Positions 26,356 through 35,545 of a stretch of DNA of 42,514 nucleotides are shown one piece after another. The translations under genes and the position numbers were made by a program. Below the pieces are notes generated by a model that was not told where the DNA came from, searched no databases, and saw only the letters and a list, made by a program, of their open reading frames with translations. How positions within the stretch are numbered: the stretch's first letter is position 1; each line of letters starts with the position of its first letter. The DNA comes from Blastocatellia bacterium. Lineage in GTDB: Bacteria > Acidobacteriota > Blastocatellia > HR10 > J050. The stretch covers positions 1-42,514 of the forward strand of contig JALSQX010000029.1 in the NCBI GenBank assembly GCA_026985075.1, in the 5' to 3' direction.

Positions 26356-28104
26356 ATGAAAACGACAAAGAGATTGCGAGTAGGATTGATCGAACTCCCG
26401 GCCACCGTTGATGGGCGGCTCGGGGGAAAACTGGCCAGAGATGTGTATTCCCTCTTCCGCTTCCCGGCTCGTGGCATTCCGCTGCTGACCGGTATCCTGC
26501 GGCGTGAGGGATACGATCCGGTGGCGATCAATCCCAAGTACAATCGACATAAAGGCCGATTCAGTCAGGAAGAGTTTCGCGCCTTAGCGTCCTGTGACGT
26601 CGTAGGGATCTCGGTGATCACCCGCACCGCTTTTCAGTCTTACGAACTGGCCGCCCTTCTGAAGGAGGCCAATCCGCAGATCACCATCATCTTCGGCGGG
26701 CCGCATACGACCACGTTACCCGAGGAGGCGCTCCAATATGGCGACATCGTCGTCCTCCACGAAGGCGATCTCACCATCGGCGAAGTCATGGAGCGATTAG
26801 AGGATCATACCACGCAACCCCATCTGGACGACGTTCCGGGCATCGTCTTCAAACGACCGGATGGCGAAATCGTGTATACGGCCAAGCGCCCTTTTCTCAC
26901 CACCGAACAACTCTCGGCGCTCCCCTTCCCCGAGTTCACGCCCGAAGAACTCAAAGGCATCAGCCACAACGTCATCACCACGGCCCGTGGCTGCCCCTAC
27001 CGCTGCGATTTCTGCGATGTCATCGTGAACTTCGGTGGCCAATTCCGGTTCATGGATGATGACAGCACCATCGAGCTCATCAAGTATGTCACGCGGCTCA
27101 AGCGCATCCCCATTTTCTTCGGCGATGACATTTTCACGGCCAACAAGCGACGCACCAAGCGCATCCTGGAGCGCATCTTGTCCGAAGGGATCAACATGCC
27201 TCGCTGGGCTCATCAAGATCGCGTGGAATCGGCTCGCGACCCCGAACTGCTGGCATTGAAGAAGCGAGCCAATTGTCATTACGTCATGTTAGGGTTGGAG
27301 TCGATCAATCCCGCCACGCTCAAACTCTATAACAAACACGCCACTCTGGAGAGAAATATCGAAGCCGTAGAAGCCTACCACCGAGCCGGGATCAAGGTTC
27401 ACGGCATGTTCGTGCTGGGATCAGACGCCGACACCCGAGAGACGATTCGCGAAACGGTTCGATGGGCCAAGAAGATGAAGCTGGAATCGGCTCAGTTCTT
27501 CGCCCTGACGGCGGTCCCCGGCCCGCCGCTGTCACAACGATTGGAACGCGAGGGGCGCATCCTCTCCACGCAGTGGCATCTGTTCGATGCCCAGCACGCC
27601 GTCGTCCGCCCGGCCCGAATGACGCCATGGGAACTCCAGGAGGGCATCTTCAGCGCCTCGCTCGACTTCTACTCTTACAAGGAAGCCTTCCGGTTGCTGC
27701 TGAACAGTCGCCACCGCTGGTTCAACTTCCTCATTCGCATTCAGGGTCGCATGCTCTCGAAGCAGATCATCAAAGACAGCCGCGAGTACCAGGCGGCGCT
27801 TCAGCAACTGGACGCCTGGCACTCGGCGGTTCAACATAGCCTCGAGCAATGGCGCAAACGACTCGACCATCTGATGAACGATGTGACGGTGAGCGTCGAG
27901 GAGAAGCGCGCCCAGCTGGAGCAACACATGAGCGACATGATGCAAAAACTCAGAGAGAGTCACACGATGATCAACGAGCAGTTCCGACCTTACTGCAAGC
28001 GAGTGATCGATGATCTGCTCACCAAGATTCACGACTCTTTCCATCAGGCCACGGCCAGTGGCTCGCTCATGGACGCCAGAGAACCCCAGACAGAGGCGTT
28101 GTGA
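26356..28104 (+). CDS. B12-binding radical SAM enzyme
   Basis: The 582-aa protein carries an N-terminal cobalamin-binding Rossmann part (about 8-150: GGPHTTTLPEEALQ, VVLHEGD) and a radical SAM barrel with the [4Fe-4S] motif C213-x3-C217-x2-C220 (RGCPYRCDFCDV). ADMET-like relatives are methyltransferases and BchE/HpnJ-type enzymes. MLGLESINPATLKLYNKHAT and GMFVLGSDADTRETI are family features. A C-terminal extension of about 110 residues (from 470) is helical and probably coiled coil (HSLEQWRKRLDHLMND, EQHMSDMMQKLRESH), unusual for the class. GGAGAAGGCGAC precedes the ATG. It stands between the hemerythrin operon and two convergent genes. Substrate unknown. Confidence 0.92.
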   Translation: MKTTKRLRVGLIELPATVDGRLGGKLARDVYSLFRFPARGIPLLTGILRREGYDPVAINPKYNRHKGRFSQEEFRALASCDVVGISVITRTAFQSYELAALLKEANPQITIIFGGPHTTTLPEEALQYGDIVVLHEGDLTIGEVMERLEDHTTQPHLDDVPGIVFKRPDGEIVYTAKRPFLTTEQLSALPFPEFTPEELKGISHNVITTARGCPYRCDFCDVIVNFGGQFRFMDDDSTIELIKYVTRLKRIPIFFGDDIFTANKRRTKRILERILSEGINMPRWAHQDRVESARDPELLALKKRANCHYVMLGLESINPATLKLYNKHATLERNIEAVEAYHRAGIKVHGMFVLGSDADTRETIRETVRWAKKMKLESAQFFALTAVPGPPLSQRLEREGRILSTQWHLFDAQHAVVRPARMTPWELQEGIFSASLDFYSYKEAFRLLLNSRHRWFNFLIRIQGRMLSKQIIKDSREYQAALQQLDAWHSAVQHSLEQWRKRLDHLMNDVTVSVEEKRAQLEQHMSDMMQKLRESHTMINEQFRPYCKRVIDDLLTKIHDSFHQATASGSLMDAREPQTEAL

Positions 28105-28204
28105 GGCGGAGTGCGCACCATCTGTTTTGATCGAAGGATCGTCCGCCGGCGCAGATTCCCCACGATGGCGTCTCGTCCTGGATTGAGACGAGCAAAAGCG
28201 GCAC

Positions 28205-29179
28205 TCAGATGAGCGATTCGGTCCGCGCTCCGAAGTACACGGGCGTGATGGTGGGATCGAATCCCATGGCGTAATGCGTCAGGCTGGAGCGTCGATACTC
28301 CCCGATGAGCACCTCCAGTCGCCCGATATCGATCTCTTTCATGGAATCTCGATCGGTGAGGTATTGTACGGCCAGGAGAACCATCTCATAACGCTCGCTC
28401 CGCAGCGTTTTGATCAATGCTTCGCGATTATCGTGCAGGAATCGGGAGAGCCTCTCGAAATCGATGGTGATGCTGGCGAACCCGAAGTCAATGCGTTTCC
28501 AGAGGGAACTCATCTCCGAGCCATCGCCGATGGGTTTGGGATACTGATGAATGATGTTTTGCGAGATGCGCGCATCTTCGGACGTTGTGCAATCCCGGCC
28601 CAGGTAAATCCCCGTCTGATCGAAGTTGGCCACGAACTTGTCCCAATCGCGAAGTCGCACCACGATGGCATTGCCATACCGATCCACGCGATACCAGGGG
28701 AATCCTTCCGTCCCGAACGCCCATTCGTAGATGTAGGCTTCGTAGGGATGCTCGCCGGTCCGGCTGATCGATCCCAACGGTCGGGGAATGTGGGCGAACT
28801 TGTATACGCCGGTGCGGTAAAAGTGATCCTCGAGTTTTTTGATGATCGTATGGCGGAGAAACATACAGTGTCCGGCTTTGGGAAAGCGATTGAATTCCTC
28901 GCGCAAGGCACTGGCTACGCCTTCGCGGGTGATGATCGTTCCTCCGATACCCGGGAACTCCGTCCTCAACTCCAGTCGGATGTTTGCTTCGCTCCCGAAT
29001 CCCCCCTCGGAGATGAACTCGATGACGCCACCATTCGTTCCCATGGCTCGTTCTCTCGCCATACGCGACGACGTGCCCATCACTCCCAGAGAGCCTTTGG
29101 ACATGTAATGGCCCTCCGGCTCCGGGTGATGAGCGACGCTCCTCTCAGACCGTTCGGGCGCGTCCGGAACGGCATTCAT
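28205..29179 (-). CDS. conserved-looking protein of unknown function
   Basis: I do not recognise this 324-aa protein. It looks globular, without signal peptide or membrane helices. Distinctive stretches are GGVIEFISEGGFGSEANIRL, FLRHTIIKKLEDHFYRTGVY, EAYIYEWAFGTEGFPWYRVD and a helical end EYRRSSLTHYAMGFDPTITP. EAYIYEWAFG weakly recalls the hinge of kinase-like folds but no catalytic motif is visible. Its ATG overlaps the stop of the GAPDH-like gene by four bases, suggesting coupled translation and joint function; a second ATG at 29104 has GGAGGGCC before it and may be the true start. The convergent radical SAM gene ends 100 nt away. Confidence 0.75.
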   Translation of the reverse strand: MNAVPDAPERSERSVAHHPEPEGHYMSKGSLGVMGTSSRMARERAMGTNGGVIEFISEGGFGSEANIRLELRTEFPGIGGTIITREGVASALREEFNRFPKAGHCMFLRHTIIKKLEDHFYRTGVYKFAHIPRPLGSISRTGEHPYEAYIYEWAFGTEGFPWYRVDRYGNAIVVRLRDWDKFVANFDQTGIYLGRDCTTSEDARISQNIIHQYPKPIGDGSEMSSLWKRIDFGFASITIDFERLSRFLHDNREALIKTLRSERYEMVLLAVQYLTDRDSMKEIDIGRLEVLIGEYRRSSLTHYAMGFDPTITPVYFGARTESLI

Positions 29180-30348
29180 ATCTCTCTCGGTTCCAGCAAC
29201 GGAGCGACGAGGTTATGGAATTCCTCGGTGCTGAACGCGTTCGGATTCTTGGCCATACAGGCCATCTCCAGATTGGATAGGATGACGTTGGAGTCTTGCG
29301 GCGTGAACGTACAGTATTCGAGCACCGTCTTGCCATCCGAAACGCGCGCTCCCACCGTCGGCAGACACACGATGGTGTGAGAATAACATCGATCTCTCAA
29401 CAGCCAGGGAGCGACGTCGAAGCGTTTCACCTCTTTCGATTCCCAATAGACAATGTTGGCTTGCCGGTAGCCGGTTCGAGAGCAGAACGGATCAGCGATC
29501 ACCGCTTCCATGAAGCGCTCGCGCGCGTCGGAAATCCGCGTGGGCAGGGTCACTTTCCACAACAGGCAATGCATGAACGGATCGGCGAGTTTGGCTACCG
29601 TCACGCGCAACTTGATCCGTTCATCGCCGACCGATCGGAAAGCCGCCAATACGTTATAGGCATGATAAGACCCCTCCTCCAGATATTCCTCATCGAACCG
29701 GGAGAAGGAAAACGACGTCGTCGTCTGTTCTTTATTGGGATCGTCCGAGCGACGGAGGACGGTAGCTTCGATGCGAATCTCCTCTTGAGGGAGCGACGGA
29801 AAGGCTTTCTTGATGAGGAGAACGTTGCGGGCGATGGCGTGAGTATTGCAACTCCCCACCACGAAGAATTGTCCTCCCCGTTGGAGATTATCCAGAATAG
29901 CCCGTTCATTGACGCCGCTGACGAAAATATCGCCAAACTGCTTTTTCTTCTTGAACTCGCTCCCCTCGGCGATGAACACTCGGCCATCGCTGGCATACGT
30001 CTCGTAGAGGCGCTTGTTCTCGCCGCCAGAAGGAGTAGCATCGAAGACGACGTCCGCTCTCTCCAACGCCTCCTCAAGCGTATAGGTCGGCTCGAGCCCG
30101 ATCTGTTTGAACTCTTCGACGCGCTCCTTGCGCGTGCAGAGGCGGGGGTGAATCCCCTCTTTCATCAACTCCTGAAGCTGTTTGATCTTGGGCACATTCT
30201 TCTCGAATGGACTTCGCTTATCGAAGATGATTTCTTCCCAATCGAAGTAAGGATGGCCAGAAGCGGTGAACAGGCAGAGGCGCCGAATGAATTCGTAGCC
30301 CACCGTGCCCGTCCCTCTGATGAGAATGCGTCGTCGTTCATGAGCCAT
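29176..30348 (-). CDS. archaeal-type (type II) GAPDH-like dehydrogenase
   Basis: The 390-aa protein has an N-terminal NAD(P)-binding part (RRRILIRGTGTVGYEFIRRL), ADVVFDATPSGGENKRLY and a catalytic-cysteine block VVGSCNTHAIARNVLLI. This matches the plan of archaeal GAPDH (VSCNTT), not bacterial type I (SCTTN). The residue after the cysteine differs, so the substrate may not be glyceraldehyde 3-phosphate; it could also be another aldehyde or a semialdehyde. The ATG at 30348 follows GGAGGGGGACGCGT, better than one 57 nt upstream. It is followed, with overlap, by the unknown 324-aa protein. A perfect TATAAT lies 44 nt upstream. Confidence 0.75.
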   Translation of the reverse strand: MAHERRRILIRGTGTVGYEFIRRLCLFTASGHPYFDWEEIIFDKRSPFEKNVPKIKQLQELMKEGIHPRLCTRKERVEEFKQIGLEPTYTLEEALERADVVFDATPSGGENKRLYETYASDGRVFIAEGSEFKKKKQFGDIFVSGVNERAILDNLQRGGQFFVVGSCNTHAIARNVLLIKKAFPSLPQEEIRIEATVLRRSDDPNKEQTTTSFSFSRFDEEYLEEGSYHAYNVLAAFRSVGDERIKLRVTVAKLADPFMHCLLWKVTLPTRISDARERFMEAVIADPFCSRTGYRQANIVYWESKEVKRFDVAPWLLRDRCYSHTIVCLPTVGARVSDGKTVLEYCTFTPQDSNVILSNLEMACMAKNPNAFSTEEFHNLVAPLLEPREI

Positions 30349-30391
30349 ACGCGTCCCCCTCCTCTCTGATGGGATGTCAAATGGCTGGTTA

Positions 30392-30397
30392 ATTATA
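30392..30397 (-). promoter_or_regulatory. -10 box of the GAPDH-like gene
   Basis: TATAAT on the minus strand, 44 nt upstream of the start at 30348. The -35 region (TTGTTG) is poor. It makes a separate unit from the benzoyl-CoA operon. Confidence 0.5.
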
Positions 30398-30588
30398 CTC
30401 AACACCCCGCCCCATCAACAAACGGCGGGAGCGATTTTGCTGCGCTGACCAGAAGGTGGAAGCCCCGAAGGAACACCACGAAGCAGCCCGGGATATCCGC
30501 CTCAGGCGACGGACTCTCTCCACCACGAGCTCCGAATGGGCGATGCTGGAGCTCACGGCCACATCCGGGACGAGGTTGGGTGCACCGC

Positions 30589-31611
30589 TCACTGGAACGC
30601 GATGATGGTCCGCAATCCCTCGCCGCGGCGCAACACATCGAGCGCCTGATTGATCTCGGCCAACGGGAAGCGGTGCGTGACCACCGGTTCGACGCGAATG
30701 CGCCCCTGGGCGACCAGTTGAATGATCGCCGGATAATCCACCGGACGACAGCCGAGCGAGCCGACAATTTCCATCTCGCGAAACATGAGACGCGCCGCAT
30801 TCAATCCCGCCGTCTGATCGGTATATCCGACGACGCACAATCGCCCTCCAGTTCGCGCACAGTCGAACGCCTGTTCAATGGTCGCCGGATGACCGATGGC
30901 CTCGATGGCGATATCGGCTCCTCCATCGAACAGACGTCGTACTTCCTTCTTGACGTCGACGGTCCGGGGATTGATCGTCGCCCAGGCACCAAGTTGTTTG
31001 GCGAACTCCAGTTTCTCGTCTTTCACGTCCACGGCCACCACCAGCGCTCCGGCGGCCACGGCCATCTGCACGACATTGATGCCGACGCCGCCGCAGCCGA
31101 ACACCACCACCCGGTCGCCCGGCTGCACGCGAGCGCGGTTCTTCACCGCATGATAGGGCGTCGACAGAGCATCGGCGATGATGGAACTCTCGGCGAGAGG
31201 AACGTTCTCTGGCAGGCGAAAGATGTCTTTCGCCGGGGCGGTCACATATTCAGCGTAGGCGCCATCGCGGTGATTGCCGAACATGGCCATGCGCTCACAG
31301 ATATTCTCCCGACCGAGCCGGCACATCCGACAGGACCCGCAGGAGAGCACCGCGGGCAGCAAGACGCGATCGCCCGGCCGCCACTGCTCCACTTCGGAAC
31401 CCACTTCAGCGACGACGCCCGAACACTCGTGACCCAAAATGATCGGCGGCGGCTTGAACGTCGGCACGCCGTGATCGATGTAATGCAGGTCCGTGTGACA
31501 GACGCCACAGGCGACCACTTTGACCAGCACTTCGTCAGGCTGAACGGTCGGCTGAGGGACATCCTCGACCGACAGAGGAGCGTGAGGTTCCTTGAATATC
31601 GCGGCTTTCAT
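30589..31611 (-). CDS. had: zinc-dependent dehydrogenase, probable 6-hydroxycyclohex-1-ene-1-carboxyl-CoA dehydrogenase
   Basis: Medium-chain zinc dehydrogenase, 340 aa. Catalytic zinc ligands C38 (ACGVCHTD), H61-E62 (GHECSG) and structural zinc cysteines C91, C94, C97 and C105 are all present, with the NAD fold GCGGVGINVVQMA near 165-177. In benzoyl-CoA degradation this family oxidises 6-hydroxycyclohex-1-ene-1-carboxyl-CoA to the 6-oxo compound. The assignment to this substrate rests mainly on its place at the end of the benzoyl-CoA reductase operon; on sequence alone it is only an alcohol dehydrogenase. ATG 31611 follows GGAGGAC and is preferred over one 42 nt upstream. A 155-nt gap separates it from the hydratase. 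Confidence 0.85.
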   Translation of the reverse strand: MKAAIFKEPHAPLSVEDVPQPTVQPDEVLVKVVACGVCHTDLHYIDHGVPTFKPPPIILGHECSGVVAEVGSEVEQWRPGDRVLLPAVLSCGSCRMCRLGRENICERMAMFGNHRDGAYAEYVTAPAKDIFRLPENVPLAESSIIADALSTPYHAVKNRARVQPGDRVVVFGCGGVGINVVQMAVAAGALVVAVDVKDEKLEFAKQLGAWATINPRTVDVKKEVRRLFDGGADIAIEAIGHPATIEQAFDCARTGGRLCVVGYTDQTAGLNAARLMFREMEIVGSLGCRPVDYPAIIQLVAQGRIRVEPVVTHRFPLAEINQALDVLRRGEGLRTIIAFQ

Positions 31612-31766
31612 GTCCTCCTCCAAAATGAAGTCGCGCGCGCCAGCCGGGGGCACACCTCATCGCGGGCGAACCGGCACGCGCTGAGTGAGACCGAGGAAGA
31701 CGCCGGCCGTCCAATGCCCCCATGCCCTCTCCGGACTGCGCCACCCGAGGACGCGCCAGACGGCCC

Positions 31767-32540
31767 TCATCGGTCTTTCCACCGTGGCGCGCGCTTCTCC
31801 AGGAAGGCGCGCAATCCCTCGATGGCGTCTTCCGTCGCCATGACCTCATCCCGGTAAATGTGCTCGGCCCGCTCGAGCCCCTCAAACAGGGGGCGCCCGG
31901 CCGCCTCCCGAATGGCTCGTTTGGTGGCCACGAGCACCGGACGACTATAACTGGCCAACGTCTGAACGACCTCATCGACGCGGGCGACGAACTCATCGTC
32001 GGGAAACACGGCGGTGACCAGTCCCATCCGCTCGGCGTCCTCGGCGCTGATGGTTCGCCCGGTCAAGATCACATCATAAGCCCGCTTCCATCCGATGAGT
32101 CCGGGAAAGTACGCCGCGGCCAAGGGCGGAAAGACGGCCAGCCTGATTTCCGGCTGCCCCAGCTTCGCTCCCGCGGCGGCGAAGGTCATATCGGCGAACA
32201 CGGCCAGTTCCAGTCCACCGCCCAGCGTCGCGCCATGCACGGCGCTCACCGTGGGGATGGGCAGAGCGGCCAGATGCTCGAGCATCTGATGAAACACCGC
32301 CAGCATGCGCTCGAATGTGTCCGGCAAATGATCAGCGACGTCCATGCCCGCCGAAAAACACTTCCCTTCGCCGCGAATCAACAGCACCTTGATCGTCGAA
32401 TCCCCGCGGAGTTCGGCCAGCGCCCGAGTGATCTCTTCGATCATCGGGATGTTCAACACGTTGAGCGGTGGCCGATTCAAGCTGAGGGTCGCTCGCCCTT
32501 CGGCCCGCGCCAGGGTGATGAATTCGTACGCCTCGCTCAT
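31767..32540 (-). CDS. dch: crotonase-fold hydratase, probable cyclohexa-1,5-dienecarbonyl-CoA hydratase
   Basis: Enoyl-CoA hydratase/isomerase family, 257 aa. LNRPPLNVLNIPMIEEI and the oxyanion-hole elements GKCFSAGMDV and GATLGGGLELAVFAD fit the subfamily named for cyclohexa-1,5-dienecarbonyl-CoA hydration, the step after ring reduction. SD-like GAGGTGA precedes the ATG. It follows the amidohydrolase-fold gene by 50 nt. The alternative, 6-oxocyclohex-1-ene-carbonyl-CoA hydrolase (Oah), belongs to the same fold but is longer (about 370 aa), so Dch is the better match. Confidence 0.82.
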   Translation of the reverse strand: MSEAYEFITLARAEGRATLSLNRPPLNVLNIPMIEEITRALAELRGDSTIKVLLIRGEGKCFSAGMDVADHLPDTFERMLAVFHQMLEHLAALPIPTVSAVHGATLGGGLELAVFADMTFAAAGAKLGQPEIRLAVFPPLAAAYFPGLIGWKRAYDVILTGRTISAEDAERMGLVTAVFPDDEFVARVDEVVQTLASYSRPVLVATKRAIREAAGRPLFEGLERAEHIYRDEVMATEDAIEGLRAFLEKRAPRWKDR

Positions 32541-32590
32541 GATGTCTTCACCTCGCCTCGTCCTCGATCACTGCGGGATGGCTCCCCGAG

Positions 32591-33454
32591 TCACGAGCGG
32601 GCATTCAATTTGAACAGTTCGATAGCATTATCGCGCAGCAGCTTGCGCTTCACGTCCTCTTTCAGTCCCAGATCCTCGAGCTGTTTCAAATTCTCCTTCC
32701 AGGGCAACCCATTGGTTCCCCAGACGCACCGGTCGCGTCCTAACCGGCTGTTAATGAATTGAATGATCGAGGGCGAGAGATATTTGGGCATCCAGGCATC
32801 TACGCCGAACCAGACGTTCTCCCACTTGTAGCAGACGGAGATGAGCTCCTCCACCCAGGGCCATCCCGTATGCGCGCCCAGGATTCTCAAGTCGGGGAAA
32901 TCGCAGGCGATGCGATCCAGATAGATGGGACGCCCGCAATCGCTGGGCATGGCTTCCAATACGTGGCCGACCTGCATGGAGACGGGAATATCCAGCTCCA
33001 CGCACTTGGCATAGAGCGGGTACATCTTGCGATCGTGAAGGGGGATGTCGAATCCGTAGATGTGGACGTAGACGCCCTTGAATCCGTACTCCTTGACGGC
33101 GATTTCGATCTCTCGCAGGCTCTCCTTGATGCGGTAGGGGTTATATCCGGCCAGGCCGACGAAGCGATCGGGATACTTCTTCGTATACTGGGCGACCTCT
33201 TCCAGCGACGTGTCCATGTACATCCATTTGTTCCAATACGACCACATCTTGCACTGGGTGATGAACACTTTCTCCACGCCCGCTTCGTCCATGAGCGAGA
33301 GCATCTCTTCGATGCTCTCATAACGAGGCAGGCCGCCGATGGCCCGCTCCATGCGACAGATGAGCTCCCCCTCTTTGGCGCGATCCCACTTTTGCATGAA
33401 CTCCTTGGTGGCGACGTAATACATACAATCGATGGCTTTGATCTCTTCAGACAT
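32591..33454 (-). CDS. amidohydrolase-fold protein with altered metal site
   Basis: 287-aa protein of the amidohydrolase (ACMSD/LigJ-like) fold. It keeps the His of GFKGVYVHIYG, of QVGHVLEA and of LGAHTGWPW, but the N-terminal HxH metal pair is missing (IDCMYYVATKEF) and the late Asp that activates water is Asn or absent (VWGTNGLPW where FGSDxPW is usual). It may use a single metal, or none. No family member is known to me as a standard benzoyl-CoA enzyme, yet it lies between the 98-aa protein and dch in the same operon. ATG 33454 follows GGAGGGAACC. It may replace the missing ring-opening hydrolase, which is inference. Confidence 0.75.
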   Translation of the reverse strand: MSEEIKAIDCMYYVATKEFMQKWDRAKEGELICRMERAIGGLPRYESIEEMLSLMDEAGVEKVFITQCKMWSYWNKWMYMDTSLEEVAQYTKKYPDRFVGLAGYNPYRIKESLREIEIAVKEYGFKGVYVHIYGFDIPLHDRKMYPLYAKCVELDIPVSMQVGHVLEAMPSDCGRPIYLDRIACDFPDLRILGAHTGWPWVEELISVCYKWENVWFGVDAWMPKYLSPSIIQFINSRLGRDRCVWGTNGLPWKENLKQLEDLGLKEDVKRKLLRDNAIELFKLNARS

Positions 33455-33563
33455 GGTTCCCTCCACAATGCACGGCCCAGCCACCGACGGAGCGAGGAGG
33501 CAACGGATTCTCCATTTCGGCGACCGACCGCGTTTGGTGGTTTATGCTGGCATTCATGATGAC

Positions 33564-33860
33564 CTACTCGGCTCGAGATCTCTTGCGCGTATAGATCGTG
33601 ACGAATTGAAGCGTGGCGATGAGCTGGCATTGCTCGCACTCGTCTTCCAATTCGCTGGGGCGCACCGGCTCGGCGCGCACGTCATATCCCAACTGGCGAT
33701 AGAGTTCCATGATCTCTCCGGCCCGTTGCCGGTCGACGATGAACCGCCGTTCCCAGCCCTCGGCGACCAAAGCAGGATCGGGCTTCCAGCGCACATCCGA
33801 GAGCACGCGCCGCGCCATGGCCTCCAGTGCCGCCATGCGCTCATCGATCTCGCGTCTCAT
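33564..33860 (-). CDS. 98-aa conserved-looking CxxC protein of the benzoyl-CoA operon
   Basis: Small soluble protein with a helical N-terminus (REIDERMAALEAMARRVL), a central segment GWERRFIVDRQRAGEIMELY and a CEQC motif near residue 78-81, followed by LIATLQFVTIYTRKR. Family unknown to me. A fine ribosome site (GGGAGGGGAATC) precedes the ATG and it starts 15 nt after the activase gene, so it is very likely a real, co-translated part of the operon. The CxxC could bind zinc or a redox partner. Possible roles are assembly or regulation of the reductase. Confidence 0.68.
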   Translation of the reverse strand: MRREIDERMAALEAMARRVLSDVRWKPDPALVAEGWERRFIVDRQRAGEIMELYRQLGYDVRAEPVRPSELEDECEQCQLIATLQFVTIYTRKRSRAE

Positions 33861-33875
33861 GATTCCCCTCCCACC

Positions 33876-34709
33876 TCACTGAGGAGCGCCGACTCGCGCC
33901 TCGACGCGACCTTCTTCCTTCAACTTCTGCAACCGACGATGCCCCAGAATAGCTGCGCCCAATGCGGGAACGAACTGCACCAGTTCCCCTTCTGGCACAT
34001 TGACGTCGGCCTTCAGTTGCTGGCGCACGACTTCGGCCATCATCTGGAAGCGGAGGATGCCGCCGATGAGCGTGAATTCCGGTTCCATGCGCACCCGCTT
34101 CATCAGTTGCACCGAGCGCCCGACCAGTGATTCGATGGCCCCGCGCATGATATCGGCCGGAGCGCTGCCCAACGACAAATGATTGATGACTTCCGATTCG
34201 GCGAACACGGCGCAGACACCAGAAATGGGCACGGCCTCTTTGGCCGTGGCCACCAGCGGACCGATCTCCTCGGTGCTATACCCCATGTACCGGGCCGTCT
34301 TCTCCAGAAACGCGCCCGTGCCCGCGGCACATTTATCGTTCAACCGGAACGTCTTCACGCGGGCGTTGTCATCCAACCGCGTCGCTTTCATCGTCTGCCC
34401 GCCGACGTCCAGAATGGTGCGCGTGCGAGGAAAGAGGAATGTCGCGCCCCGGGCGCTGGCCGTGAGATCGGTCACATGAGCGTCGCTGAACGAAACCAGG
34501 TGACGACCGAATCCGGTGGCCACGACATAGGCGACGTCCGCCTCGCGCAAACCGGCCTCACTGAGCGCTCGCTCATAGGTGCGACGGGAGACCTCGGCCA
34601 GTTTGAATCCGGTCTTCTCCAGTGCCCATCCCACGATCTGATACGCATCGCTCAAAATGAGCGCCTTGGTGTAAGTTGAACCGACGTCGATGCCTGCCGT
34701 GTATGTCAT
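33876..34709 (-). CDS. bcrD: benzoyl-CoA reductase activase-type ATPase subunit (delta-like)
   Basis: 277-aa member of the BadF/BadG/BcrA/BcrD ATPase family: [14 protein letters not shown] (6-19), DVGGQTMKA (101-109), C127 in [11 protein letters not shown] and C166 in [11 protein letters not shown], the two ligands of the dimer-bridging iron-sulfur cluster. It couples ATP hydrolysis to electron transfer into the catalytic BCR core. Its ATG overlaps the preceding activase by four bases (ATGA) with GGAGGGAGC before it. Both activases are short (272 and 277 aa), as in the Azoarcus-type (BzdP/BzdQ) reductase and unlike the long BcrA of Thauera. Which is alpha and which delta is not certain. Confidence 0.9.
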   Translation of the reverse strand: MTYTAGIDVGSTYTKALILSDAYQIVGWALEKTGFKLAEVSRRTYERALSEAGLREADVAYVVATGFGRHLVSFSDAHVTDLTASARGATFLFPRTRTILDVGGQTMKATRLDDNARVKTFRLNDKCAAGTGAFLEKTARYMGYSTEEIGPLVATAKEAVPISGVCAVFAESEVINHLSLGSAPADIMRGAIESLVGRSVQLMKRVRMEPEFTLIGGILRFQMMAEVVRQQLKADVNVPEGELVQFVPALGAAILGHRRLQKLKEEGRVEARVGAPQ

Positions 34710-35524
34710 CGTGCTCCCTCCACGGCCTCGGCCGGAAGCCGGCTGGCCAGAATGTGATCGAGGGCGAACAAGGCGGCGCCCAGTGCCCCCATGAAATGCG
34801 ATTCTTCGCTCACGTTCAACTTCACGCCCAACCCTCGCTGGAGGGCTTCGACCATCCCGACGTTGCGCGCCACCCCACCGGTGAACGTGATCTCCTCTTG
34901 GATGCCCACGCGACGCAACAACCCGATGGAGCGCGCGGCGATGGATTGGTGGACGCCGGCCAGGATATCTTCGATCTTCTTGCCCTTCCCCAGCCAGGAG
35001 AGCACCTCCGACTCGGCGAACACCGTGCAGGTGGTACTGATCCGCACCGGCCGCTCGGCCCGCAAGGCTACTTGTCCCAGTTCATCCAAGGGAATATCCA
35101 GGGCCGCCGAGGCCGCTCCCAGAAAGCGCCCGGTGCCCGCGGCACACTTATCGTTCATGCAGAAATCGATGATCTCTCCGCTCGGGCTGACGCGAATGGC
35201 CTTGGTGTCCTGCCCGCCCATATCCAGCACCGTGCGCGTCCCGGGAAACATGTGCACTGCGCCGCGCGCGTGACAACTGATCTCAGTCACCTGCGTATTG
35301 CCGAACGTGACCCGATACCGGCCATACCCGGTACCGACGACATATTCCACTTCTTCCTCCCTGAGGCCGCTCTGCTGGAGCGCCGCCATATAAGCGTTCT
35401 CGGCGGCCAACGTCACGTTCGCTCCAGTATCGATCAGCGCTCGGCCCACAATACGTCCGTCTTCATCGATGATGATGGCTTTGGTTTGCGTCGATCCCAC
35501 ATCCACACCAGCCGCGTATGCCAT
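34706..35524 (-). CDS. bcrA: benzoyl-CoA reductase activase-type ATPase subunit (alpha-like)
   Basis: 272-aa ATPase of the same family: [15 protein letters not shown] (6-20), [10 protein letters not shown] (101-110), C127 in [11 protein letters not shown] and C166 in [11 protein letters not shown], at exactly the same positions as in the neighbour. The two therefore form the heterodimeric electron activator of class I benzoyl-CoA reductase. ATG 35524 follows GGGAGGTTCT; an upstream open extension encodes the palindrome repeat at 35546-35566 and is not family-like. The stop overlaps the bcrD start. The 178-nt gap to the beta subunit upstream holds that repeat. Confidence 0.9.
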   Translation of the reverse strand: MAYAAGVDVGSTQTKAIIIDEDGRIVGRALIDTGANVTLAAENAYMAALQQSGLREEEVEYVVGTGYGRYRVTFGNTQVTEISCHARGAVHMFPGTRTVLDMGGQDTKAIRVSPSGEIIDFCMNDKCAAGTGRFLGAASAALDIPLDELGQVALRAERPVRISTTCTVFAESEVLSWLGKGKKIEDILAGVHQSIAARSIGLLRRVGIQEEITFTGGVARNVGMVEALQRGLGVKLNVSEESHFMGALGAALFALDHILASRLPAEAVEGAR

Positions 35525-35545
35525 AGAACCTCCCTCGAAAATGTG

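Noticed and set aside
28140-28200. Hairpin CTCGTC/GACGAG between convergent genes as a terminator
   Set aside because: Six-base stem with a nine-base loop and no run of T on either side.
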